Assembly: GCF_047948215.1 (NCBI RefSeq)
Contig: NC_134456.1
Coordinates: 69,156,029 to 69,220,028, forward strand
DNA length: 64,000 nt
Direction of reading: 5' to 3'
DNA from: Lycorma delicatula
Lineage: Eukaryota > Arthropoda > Insecta > Hemiptera > Fulgoridae
Shown: piece by piece, positions 50,448 through 63,243 of the stretch
Numbering within the stretch: position 1 is the first letter of the stretch
Layout: every line of letters starts with the position of its first letter
Translations under genes and position numbers: made by a program
Notes under the pieces: model-generated
Told to the model about the DNA's origin: nothing
Seen by the model: only the letters and a program-made list of their open reading frames with translations
Database searches by the model: none

Positions 50448-53115
50448 ATATAAAATAACCTTTGTGATAGGTTCCTATTTGGCATGAGCAGCGATCACCT
50501 GTTGTTGCAGCTGTTCTGTGACGATGCTAAGACCCAAAACCAAATAAACATACGCTGCATGCATTTTGATTTGAAATGTCTGTTTTCCCGGTGTACTATG
50601 GTTGTTGAGGTTTAATCAACGGTCTTATTTAGATTTACTGAAGTGAAACATCACAATTCGTTCCATAAAAATATTTACTTCTTTGTTTATTTTTTGGGCA
50701 CAGTCTGTGTGCTCAAGCATGATTTTTTTCTAATTAAACATTTTGAACGTAGTTATGTTAGTTCAATGAAGTTACCTTCTTCTGATACAAATAAGAAAGC
50801 TTTATGCTCATTAACTGTTATAATTCTAGTACGTAGTAAGTTCTCATTCCTGCAAATTGTTTATCCAATAAATAAATATGAAATTGTTTATTCAATTTTT
50901 TAAATACTCTTTACGGCTTTAATGTAAATGACAAAATTCAGAAGAAACATATTACCAGTAATCTCATAAAAAGAGAACATTTATGTAAAAAAAAAAATTA
51001 GAATAGGAACGTTCAAAGCAACATCACAAAATAAGTAATACAGTGTATAGATTAAGGATAGTAAAATTGGAAACGATTTTTCCCCCTTTTCCTAGACGGT
51101 TTTATTTTTCCTTAGACAAATTATACCTTAACTTAATAATTATTAAAATCAAAAAATAACCAATAGGTTATTTTTCGTTGGCGCAGTTAAAGAATGCATT
51201 GCATGAAGATAAAATGTACTACATTGATTTAAAATGAAAATTTATTTTATTGAATTTTAAATATAACAAGCATTGCGATAAAGATTTAATTATAGTTAAT
51301 TTTCATTAAACAATGCGGTCAAGTATGCTATAGAAAATAAATTTTGTTGTTTTAGTCGGTAGTTTGATGTTCATCCCGTGTTTAGTTGGCTACAATCGGT
51401 TCCGTTTATCGCCACTAGAACTGCAACTCTCATTGACCTATTTTGTTCCAACACCTAAAATTCATTGTTATAATCTTCATTCAAAACTTTGTTTTCTTTT
51501 TGTTTTTAAAGACTACTGAGATAAGCGTTTTGTCTTATGTTTTTGAAGACTTTTATCGGCCAGTTTAATATTTTGTATGTCAATTTTCTTAACAAACTAA
51601 TAAACAGGATGCCCTTTTGTATTGACGAGTTTGCTAAAATCATCTGATTATTTTGCAACCGTGCTCTAAAGAATCAAATTCCCTCTCTTTATTCATTTGT
51701 ATTGGAATTTTAGTAACATTTTTTAAATCTCGATAAATATACTTCGTACTTTTTAATATGTATTCTGTCGTTTAATTTTTACAATGAATGTTTTACAATA
51801 CCACAAAATTTTACCCTGATTTTTATTTATTTTTTTTTAATTTATAACTAAGTAAAAAGGTAAAAATTGAAATATTGTTCTGAAAATGCCCATACTCGGC
51901 TTAAAATATTTGTTCAGAAGTATACAGCAGGCCTGTCATCGACTAATATTATTGTAAGTTAATTGTCTTTTATTAGAAATGTTTTTTTCCTTCTTTTATT
52001 CTATTTATTTATTTTTTTTAAAATATTTTATTGATATTTATGAATATTATATTTAATTTTTATTGTTTCATTAAACAGTAATTTAATTTTGCTGTAAATT
52101 AGTTCCAATTTGGTATTATATGAATATATTTAATCTTATAACTATTTCCTATAGCATTATCTATAGTAATGTAATGTAACTATTATCGTACGTTGTACAT
52201 AATCCAGTTACGTTAATGGAGTGTGATGTTAAGATTACTTCTTGGGTTTCGATTCCAAATTAAAGTTTCATTATTCCGGCGACCTCAGTCCAACAGTCGT
52301 TTAACCATTATCCGGACGTTGATTCCCAATTTCGTCTTCAATTACAGTTGCTCAGCCACTCGTCAGCCGAGTGTTAATTGATGAAAGTTTCTAAACAACA
52401 AAATCACTGTTAAGTTGTCGCATGTTGCATACGTATTTGAAATTTATGTGTTATATCTTTCATTGTCTCTATTATTATGTGTTACTGTGCATGTATGTGC
52501 GCATGTGTGTTAATGATATTTTTTTAACTCTGTTTATGTTGAACTTGTATATTACCTCGTAAAATTATCGAAAAAACTATGATCTGTTGTGTACTCTTTT
52601 AATGAATTTCTATAAACGTTTCCAAATAGAAAAATCTCAAATTAATTAAAGTTGTCTCATAATTCATAAAATAAAATTCTTCTTGTGAATTTATGTAAGT
52701 TATATTGTCACCAAGAGTAATTGTGTTTATTATCATCAGAATATTAAGATGTTTATCAGTAGATTGTAATTTCTTAAAAAAATGATGGTAAAGTTTATTT
52801 AAAATGAGTTAATATAAACGGATATTGTAGCGTAGATAAATCGATTAACTTCCTTGATCAGACTATTAATTTTGCAACAGCTGCTGTGACAAGTCGTTAA
52901 TGTTATTGTAGTTTTTTAAGCAATAGTGTTTTATTGAACCTTTAATAAATAAACATACACAACAGTTGATGTGTGGGTATGTGTGTATTTTCGTACGCAA
53001 TTACTTAACTTACACTCGCATAACATAAGATTAATTTTATTATGTTAATTTACGGACTGCACTAAAATTTAAAAAATATTGTTTTGATCGATGATTTCAT
53101 CCAATATGGAAAATA
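50448..53115. other. AT-rich non-coding DNA
   Basis: No gene is supported. A less AT-rich patch at 52,265-52,385 is unexplained. Confidence 0.5.
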
Positions 53116-53600
53116 CACAGGATTTATCACAAACTTCTCCCGGAATTTTCATAACCTATTTAAAATAATGGAAAATAATGGAAAAATTCCATATAAGCAT
53201 GTCCTAAAATGCTTCGTTTGCGAGTTACGACTAGTGAAATATTTCGCTCGGATTTCGGCTACCCAGGTAAAATGGGGGTCGTACTGAAATTTTTAGGACG
53301 TTAATTAAGATACAGAATTAGTGATTTCTTATGGTTTTTGTCCTGAATAATTGAATAAAGTAGGCCCCAAAACCCTATCTGCTGTAGCTTTTGAGAAATC
53401 GGGGTGAAAACCAATAAGATGGGGTAAATAACCCTGTTTTGTGTTTGACTTACAATAACTTTGTTGAATGGTTAATAAACACATAAAAATATTAAACAAA
53501 ACTTATAGAAAATTTAATTCTGAACAAAATGGTGAAAGATAAATTGAATAAAACAGAGAAAGATTAGAAAAATTCCAATTTTATTAGAAACAGAACACTA
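53116..53600 (+). repeat. Left long inverted arm
   Basis: It pairs with 54,180-54,652. The left arm lacks about 15 bp near 53,165 that the right arm has. The 67-residue frame at 53,084-53,287 is read-through of this arm. Confidence 0.65.
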
Positions 53601-53639
53601 GACCAAAGTACATTATACATATCAGTTTATAATAAATGT

Positions 53640-54020
53640 TCAAAAATGAACCTGTCATTTTCAACAAATTTCTTGGCACGTTTCTGTACCTGCTTTTGTT
53701 GCACTTTTGAGTTCTTCAGGGTTGTCCTTAATTTGCTCAGCCGCATCCATAATGCAGACAATTAAAACCTCACGAGAATGTATTTTTGTTTCGTATACAC
53801 TATTTTTCATCCATATCTAAAAGCAAAAATCCACAGGTGTTATATCAGGTGGTTTTGGAGGCCAGGAATGTGAACATCCACGACCGATCCATTTCTCTGA
53901 AAATGATGATTTAAGCGAGTGGAAACCGTAGAAGAAAAGTGGGGAGGCGCGCAATCGTGTTGGAAGTATACTCTCCGTCTCAGCGATAGAGGAACATCTG
54001 CAAGCAACTGCCTAAGTAAT
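53640..54020 (-). pseudogene. Mariner-type transposase, C-terminal remnant
   Basis: On the minus strand from about 54,016: LRQLLADVPLSLRRRVYFQH, HDCAPPHFSSTVSTRLNHHF, then across a frame change KWIGRGCSHSWPPKPPDITP and VDFCF, a stop, and WMKNSVYETKIHSREVL with a degenerate C-terminus. The D in QHD and the D in PPD are the second and third catalytic Asp, about 36 residues apart. The helix-turn-helix and first Asp are missing, so the gene has lost its N-terminal two-thirds. Confidence 0.7.
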
Positions 54021-54179
54021 TTTTACTTATTTTAATTTTACAATTGTTGTGTAATTACCTTTTTTTTTAAACTTTAACAGTAAATTTTGTTTTTACAAAT
54101 TTTTCATGTTACCAACATATAATTTGGTTTTAATTCCCTTAAATAAGTACTTTTTTGACAAACTTAGTAATGTACGTTT

Positions 54180-54652
54180 CTAAATAAAATCCGAATCTTT
54201 CTAACTTTCCTGTGCTTTATTCAACTTAGACCATTTTGTTAAAAATCAAATTCTCTACAAGTTTTGCTTAAATTTTTTATGTATTTATTACTCATTTAAC
54301 AAAGTTATTGTACGTCAAACATATAAAACAGATTTTTTACCCCACTTGATTGGTTTTCATTCCAGATTTCTCAAAACTACTCTAGATTCGATTCTGGGAT
54401 CTATTTTATTAGACTTTTCAGCTCAGAACCCATGAAAAGTCAGTAATTCTGCCTCTTTATTAAAGTACTACAAATTTCAGCACGACCTCATTTCATGGGG
54501 TAGCTGAAATCACAGTGAAATCTTTAAATAGCCGTAACTCGGAAAACGAAGCATTTTATAGGACTTAAGTTTATATGATTTTTTCCATTATTTTCACGAA
54601 TAGAATACACGTAGGTTACGAAAGACTTGATAGAACTTCGTGATACACTTTG
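54180..54652 (-). repeat. Right long inverted arm
   Basis: Inverted partner of 53,116-53,600. Its outer end on the minus strand reads CAAAGTGTATCACGAAGTTC against CACAGGATTTATCACAAACT on the left. Confidence 0.65.
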
Positions 54653-54654
54653 TA

Positions 54655-56778
<2,124 letters not shown>

Positions 56779-56920
56779 AAGAGAGAGTTAATATATTTAT
56801 TATATTTGTATTTTGTTTTTTTTTTTTAGTTTTATTAAATTATTTTTCGTTATTGTATCAAAATAATTATTAATAGCAAAATATTACTATTAAAAAATAT
56901 ATATAGTTTCTAAATCTGAA

Positions 56921-57208
56921 CCCACCGAGCTGTTCTAGTAGTGAACTCGTCATCGCAAATCAGCTGATTTCGAATCGAGATTTTAAGGTTCAAATCTTAG
57001 TAAAGGCAGTTACTTTTATACATATTTGAATACTAGATCGTGGTTACTGGTGTTCTTTGGTGGTGGGTTTCCAATTAACCGCGCATCTCAGGGATGGTCA
57101 ACCTGAGACTGGACAAGACTACACTTCATTTACAGCCATACATATCATCTTCATTCATCCTCTGAAGTTTTATCTTACAGCGGTTCCGGAGACTAAACAG
57201 AAAAAGAC
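56921..57208 (+). mobile_element. SINE family A, copy 2
   Basis: The tRNA-like head has CTAGTAGTGAACTCG as A-box region and GGTTCAAATCT as B box (about 56,990). The body contains GATCGTGG, GGTGTTCTTTGGTGGTGGG and CTACACTTCATTTACA, and the 3' end GGTTCCGGAGACTAAACAG with a short A tail. An imperfect target duplication (AGTTTCTAAATCTGA at 56,905-56,919; AGTTTCAAATTCTGA at 57,209-57,223) flanks it. Confidence 0.85.
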
Positions 57209-57369
57209 AGTTTCAAATTCTGAGGAATCCTAATTTAATGGTTAGTAGAATTATTGAAAGTTTGGATATTTTGAAGTATAAATTGAAAAATGAGGAAAAT
57301 AAATCTAAAAGACTTCCGAAATTTATTTGTATTCTCATTATCTAATCTTCTTTTTGAAGTGTAATATCA

Positions 57370-58800
57370 GGTCGCCCAGACATTGACTATCAACCTGCCG
57401 TATTCCTCTCTCTCTGAGGAACTATGAAAACACTACTATGACTATGAAAAATGGTTTCTGCGCCTTGGATTGCGGTCTAAATCTTAATGTTGCCCAACGA
57501 GGGAGGTTCGTCTTCTTCCAGCTCCTCTACGCCCCTCATTTCCCCGGAAGAACCAGTTCAAAAGTTTATACTGGCTTCCCTTAAAACGACACCTAAATAA
57601 GCCAGCTTCCTGCATTTAATATCTGTCAGGAGCTTTAGTCCAACTATGGCATTTTCTAAAATATCTTCATCAGACTTCCGTTCCGTCCATGGGAACTGTG
57701 TGGCTTCTATGTAGCTCGATAGAAGAATATTTTGAATGCAAAACTCTTCTATCAAGACATTAATTTAAAACGCTTCCACTCGCGCTTAATAGTCTTCGCT
57801 TTCAATGCCCAGACCTCACACCGAATATTAACGTAGACCAATTGCAACATTTGAGCATTCTTTGTGTAAACTTCGAATTCAGATTTCTATTCCAAAATAT
57901 GGGTTTCATTCTAAGAATATTTGCTGTCGCTATATCTCTATTCTTCGTTTTATCTGGTTATCAGGATCCAGCTAGTCGGTGATGTACCACCCTAAATACT
58001 TGAAGTAAGTAACTCGTTTTACTTGATGACCACTGACATTAGACCTAGACCAGCGCCGTTAACGACGCTAGTCTACGTTGTTGTTCGCGTCTGAATACTA
58101 TGAATTTAGTCATTGATGAGTTAATATTTAAACCCATTCTGCTTGGTTAACTCGATTCAGGAAAAGTTGAGGATCATAAGATGACAGACAGTATCATCAG
58201 CATATTTAATTGTATCGATAACCTCTGCATTTTTCTTCCAATATGTTGCCCATATAAAGCTTCCTTAAAGGCTTTGTCTGAGCACAGACAAGTGTGTTCC
58301 TACTTAAACAGTAGGAACCCACTGGGTTGGTCTAGTGGTGAACGCGTCTTCCCAAATCAGCTGATTTGGAAGTCGAGAGTTCCAGCGTTCAAGTCCTAGT
58401 AAAGTAAGATGTTTGTACACACGGATTTAAATACTAGATCGTGGATACCGGAGTTCTTTGGTAGTTGGGTTTCAATTAACCACACATCTCTGGAATGGTC
58501 GAACTGAGACTGTACTATTAAGACTACACTTCATTTACACTCATACATATCATCCTCATTCATCCTCTGAAGTACTATCTGAAAGGTAATTACCGGAGGC
58601 TAAACAGAAAAAGAAAAAAAAAGATTAAACAGTAGAGGCGAGAGAATACAACATTCTTTTACATCATTCACATTTGGTGCTTGTTTTGTCTCCAAATTTT
58701 ACTTTCGTTCTTTACCGCCAACACAAATTCTTAATAATTCAGATGTCTTTGCTGTAAATTTTTATATTCTGTAGCACTTATTCCATAGACCTTCTAAAAT
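57370..58800 (-). pseudogene. Decayed non-LTR reverse transcriptase, interrupted by a SINE
   Basis: On the minus strand from about 58,790: LLRICVGGK, CCILSPLLFK (end near 58,630), the SINE insertion, then KALRKLYMGNILEEKCRGY and the catalytic IKYADDT at 58,190-58,210. Degenerate thumb sequence follows, with CEVWALKAKTIKREW, then the open stretch PWTERKSDEDILENAIVGLK and LLTDIKCRKLAYLGVVLREA (57,755-57,558). The C-terminal tail runs to about 57,380. The order C-x-L-S-P-L-L-F, Y-A-D-D-T, R-K-L-x-Y-L-G is that of an arthropod non-LTR RT family. Multiple stops and shifts make it non-functional. Confidence 0.75.
58315..58624 (+). mobile_element. SINE family A, copy 3 (best preserved)
   Basis: The A box TGGTCTAGTGGTGAACGCG and B box GCGTTCAAGTCC lie in a tRNA-like head with the CAGCTGATTT segment. 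The full body and 3' end (TACCGGAGGCTAAACAG) with an A-rich tail follow. A perfect 11-bp target duplication TTAAACAGTAG lies at 58,304-58,314 and 58,625-58,635. It interrupts the RT relic, whose frame resumes across it, so the SINE is the younger insertion. Confidence 0.9.
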
Positions 58801-60650
58801 GACGATTTTTTATTTAATACACCTAGCCATGGATCTTTTTATTCTACCAAACGTAAACAAAACATTTCTTTTTAAATTTATTTAAAAAACAACACGTGTA
58901 CATTTTTATATTGTTTTATATTTTTTGCTTACATTTAAATCAGGGCCTGTTATTTAAGTTATTTAATTTAGTTTTTCACAACTACTATTTCAATTTAAAA
59001 AAAATATTCCATTATCTGATTTTGTCGAGGTAAATAAAGTGGAATAAAAGCTATTGTTTTTAATTATTAATAAATTATACAAGAAAATGCAGTATATTAT
59101 TATTATTATTATTATTATAAATCTTTATACAGTTTTCAACAGTATAGTAATATTAACTTTATTTTGTGTATTTTTTACTCAGAAAAAAAATATATATATA
59201 TTAGACGTTTTAGATGAGAGTTAATGCAGTTGTTGTAATGTATTCGATCCCAGTCACATTCAATCAGTATTCGCTACTGTAAGGAGATGACGTTTCTACT
59301 CTCTGATTGATCGAGCAGTAAATGCAAATGAAGTTATTTCTACCCTTGTTTTTGCTTCGTTAGGATTAAGAGTTTCCTTTCTTTCTAAGAGGCAAATCTC
59401 ATAAACTTTTCTCAGTTCTCTTTAAATCAAATGAGATCCAGCTCTATTTGAAAAATTACATATATATATAAAATTATTTTTATTCTATTATTATTATTTA
59501 CTCGTATATCTGATAAAATATGTATGAATTTTTATTTATTTTATTATATTATTTATTTATTTTCTTTAATTTGTTTTCATTAAACATTTTTTTCATCGAT
59601 TAGTATTTCTGTCATAGTTTAAATATTCATTATTTTGCAGTTTTTTTCTTAATGACTATCGATAAACACAATTTTTGCTTTCTTCTATTTTTCTCTTCAA
59701 TAGTTAAATAATTCTTCAAAATGTTTAACTTCTGAATAATTTATGTATTCTTTAGTGTGTTTATTTTTTTATGTCAACAGTAAAAAAAAATCAAAGAAAC
59801 TCAAGGGTTCATACCAGTGCCCTTGACCATAGATTTTTATAATAGCGACCAATATTAAATTTACGATTCATTAAGTATATCGATGGAATTGTATTCGATT
59901 CATTAAAGAAAGGATTCGGTGACTGACTGGTCTAATCTAACTCATTCAACTCCTAATATTATTTCTGTGATCTGATTAAGTATCTAGTTAAATCATTTGT
60001 GTGTCTTAATAGGGTTACAAGTTATAATTGATTTCTCAACTAGTGTGATTATTTGCATATCTTATAAATATTTTTTCGATCGCTGTCAACAAAATGTCGT
60101 GCAGGTGCATATATATCTCGCTGTTCTCCAGTGTTATCGTGTTAAATTACATGCCATTTATGTTCCTTCAAAAATAAATTGCGAGATACGTCATACCTCA
60201 ACAATTACCGCGTACAGTTCTTTCTGTTGTATTATCTATGGTAATTAACTAATACGTTATATTATTTTTTTCTTTTAATTAGTTTTTAAATATAAAATCT
60301 TTTTGACTAAAATATCTGTTACTTGAAGATACGGTTGATGAAACCGAAAAATTGTCGGTCTAATAATGCACCAATTTAAAAAATGAACAAGTTTTAAATC
60401 TGTTAAAAATTAAAAACTACGACTGTCAAAAAAAAAACTAAAAAAGGAGAGTTCGCCACTTAGCAGTTGAAATCGGAAACTTCTCACTACGGTTTTTGAA
60501 ATTCGCATTTGATTTTCAAAGGAGCGCATTCAGAGCGCGTTACAAATGTTTGTGTGGCAAATATTGCTCTTAATATAGGATAATAAAGAGCGTGAAGGTA
60601 ACAGTTTTGTATATAATATAATTTCTTTTCTCAATTTTTTTTTTTATATA
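58801..60650. other. AT-rich non-coding DNA
   Basis: An (ATT)n run lies at 59,096-59,119. No gene is supported. The 83-residue frame at 59,997-60,248 has no domain. Confidence 0.55.
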
Positions 60651-60654
60651 TAAT

Positions 60655-60775
60655 TTATATAGCCTACGACACTCCCGATAACGTAAGGATTCCAACGCGG
60701 GGTCATACATCTAAATCAGTTGAGCCGTTGAGCTACCTACGATGGAACAAATAACGATGGATTAAAAATAAAATA
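60655..60775 (-). mobile_element. Short tRNA-derived repeat
   Basis: On the minus strand, GTAGGTAGCTCAACGG resembles an A box and CCCGCGTTGGAATCC resembles a B box, about 35 bp apart. It ends at an A-rich run (60,638-60,648 on the + strand as T). A SINE head or retroposed tRNA relic fits. The B box is degenerate, so it is not a functional tRNA. Confidence 0.45.
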
Positions 60776-61394
60776 AGATTAACCTTGGTTTTTACATATA
60801 TTATGAAGAAATACTCAGGAAATGGATCTGTTAAATGAATCGTTTATAAGAAAATAATACCATTAATGCCGTATTTCATTTAACATGATACAGTCAAAAC
60901 ACTCCATAAGACAGTTAAATTTAGCGAGTATATCTGATTTCATTTTCCAATATTTTAATAAGGCAAGCACTAAAAACTACATATATTTTATGGTTTCAAT
61001 CAATCTTTAACCGTAGCTTATTTATTATCTTTAACTTTGATTAAATTTATGTTAAAAATATAAAAACATAAAAATAAAAGCTATCTATGTAATTGATTGT
61101 TTATTTTCCTAATCCAAGTCATAAGGTTTCTTTTGTAACTAATAATTAAATATTATTAATTATTTAATGATTCCGTATTTATGTTTAATTACATCATCAT
61201 ATATTACTACTATCTGTTTTACAACTCCGTCTTTTACTCATTAATTTTTTTTATGAATTAATTACAAATTTAATTCAATTTGTAAATAGTTATGTAATAT
61301 ACGCAGTAACTATTTTTGAATTTTATCGTACAACCCAAAAAATTTTTTTTTCCAACAGTAGATCTAGAAGTTAACAATGGAACTAAATTCTGTA

Positions 61395-62020
61395 AAAAAT
61401 TATTACTTCCCGTCTAGATAGCGCTGTAGCTTTAGAAGAGAAAGTAGTGAAATCTGTTTAATTTGGGCATAAGCGGTTTTCACTGGATCTTGACGTTTTG
61501 ACACCTAAGGAACCCAAAAAACGGGATGGAAATTTTCCGGATGTTAATGTTCGTATGTAAGTGTGTGTGTTCGGTGTTGGCTTATAAATCATCTTATATC
61601 TCCAAAACTACTGGACCGATTTTGACCAAACTTGGACATATTACTTCTATATATGGGACAATGATGCCATTAAATTTTGAACTTAAAAGGTCCCGGGGAT
61701 GAGAATATAGAGCAAGGTCGTCCTCCGTATCTCGAAACTTCGCCTAATTAAGGTCATATTTCATATTTTTATTAGGCACATTTGTTAACAGTTAAAAAAT
61801 AACAATATTTGCAAAGAGTTTTTACAAAATCGCACCCCCATCCCAATAAAAGCTCTAAACTACTGTTATGTTGTGACGTCACAGATAAGCGGTAGAATTA
61901 AATAAATGAGTAATATTTAAAGTGTGTAAAAGTAACTCGATCTGGCTGGGTCTCAAACTAAATCGCCCGGTTGACTCGCCTGGTGCGTTAAGCCTCGCGG
62001 CTACACTAGTTTGGTAAATT
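61395..62020 (-). mobile_element. Repeat with tRNA-like head and 500-bp body
   Basis: Read on the minus strand, GTGTAGCCGCGAGGCTTAAC (A-box-like) and TTTAGTTTGAGACCC (B-box-like) at about 62,010-61,945 head the element. The body contains a widespread insect-repeat motif (CAAAATCGGTCCAGTAGTTT). The far end reads ACGGGAAGTAAT. No coding capacity. The start and end are set by composition and could be off by tens of bases. Confidence 0.45.
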
Positions 62021-62775
62021 AACAATCAGCAATCAAAACATGAACCGGATAGTAAAAGTACAAAGAATTCGATGAATTAACTGCGAGACTCAGGAATCGT
62101 GTAATTAATTTTTTAACAAATTGTTAGCACGGCGGCAACACATATCGGAAGTTATAACTGGACATCACTAATTTCGTATGCAACTATTACAAGCACATTG
62201 TTACTGTGCACAGCACTCTTACACATTTATATATTAGTATCGATTAATATAGAAAATATTATATGAGTATTTTTCAGTAATAATTTTGAAGAATACAGTT
62301 ATAATTTTTTCCCCAGAAAGATATGAGTACATGAAAAGTCTTGTGCTGGTCACAAATCTTCTTCTTTAATATTGTACTATATGTTTTTTGCTATATTACT
62401 GAAAATTAATTATCGATATCTGTCTATGCTAATTTTACTCATTCCTTTTTTCCTTATATAATTATTACTCAATTTTATATTTATTTAACCAGTTTGTAAA
62501 TATTAATATAGAGCTAATTAAATGTAGCTTTTACAAAAGCACATGTGTGTAAACTTTAATTAGTTATTTTTTTTTTTAAGTGCTTCATATTTTAAATGAA
62601 TATTGAAATACATATTTATTTTTATATAACAGACGTATACCTTGAGGGTAAATGAATGTTATTCTAGCTCAGTAATATAGCATTTCAGTGATAAAAAATG
62701 TACATTCGATTGAGTTATCCCGGAGGTACATTTGTTAGCGAATACAGATTGTATATTGTTAAGATAATTATATTT

Positions 62776-62812
<37 letters not shown>

Positions 62813-63240
62813 ATGTATATACGCTCACACATATGTTACTAACATACATTTTTGCGTATTAATTTTTTAGTGAACTAATAGGGATAAATAATACATATTC
62901 ATGCTCTGTTATATAACCGAATTGTTTGTAATGTTATAAAAAATCCATCTATATTAGTTCGTATGAATTTTACATTGATACAACTGATTTTATCAATTTA
63001 GATATTATAAATGAGAGAATTTCTATTTTTCTAATATATTAAAAGATAATTTAGTTGTATGAGAAAGAAGACGCAGAATGCTCTATTTGTGTGATATATT
63101 TCTAAAGTAATTTAGTTAGTATTTTTACGTAATCGATGTTCTGGGTAGTTGGATATTCGGCTTTTTGATACGAGAACGGTTCGAATTCAGCTTGATCCTT
63201 TTAAATTTTGTAATCAAACTGTGGTATTCTAGCAAATTCA
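62021..63240. other. AT-rich non-coding DNA
   Basis: It includes a TA-then-GT microsatellite at 62,778-62,812. A lone B-box-like GGTTCGAATTC near 63,178 has no clear A box. Confidence 0.5.
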
Positions 63241-63243
63241 ACT

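Larger units (their letters stand above)
53116..54652 (-). mobile_element. Mariner-type element with inverted repeats of almost 500 bp
   Basis: Left arm 53,116 to about 53,600 and right arm about 54,180 to 54,652 are imperfect inverted copies. Paired blocks include AAAATGCTTCGTTTGCGAGT with AAAATGCTTCGTTTTCCGAG, and TACAATAACTTTGTTGAATG with TACAATAACTTTGTTAAATG. TA flanks each end (53,114-53,115 and 54,653-54,654). The central part codes, on the minus strand, for the C-terminal part of a transposase. Arms this long are unusual for mariner-type elements, which generally have TIRs of about 30 bp. Confidence 0.7.

Noticed and set aside
61940..62015. Possible minus-strand tRNA gene
   Set aside because: A- and B-like boxes are present, but no closed acceptor stem could be formed, and it heads a long repeat body.
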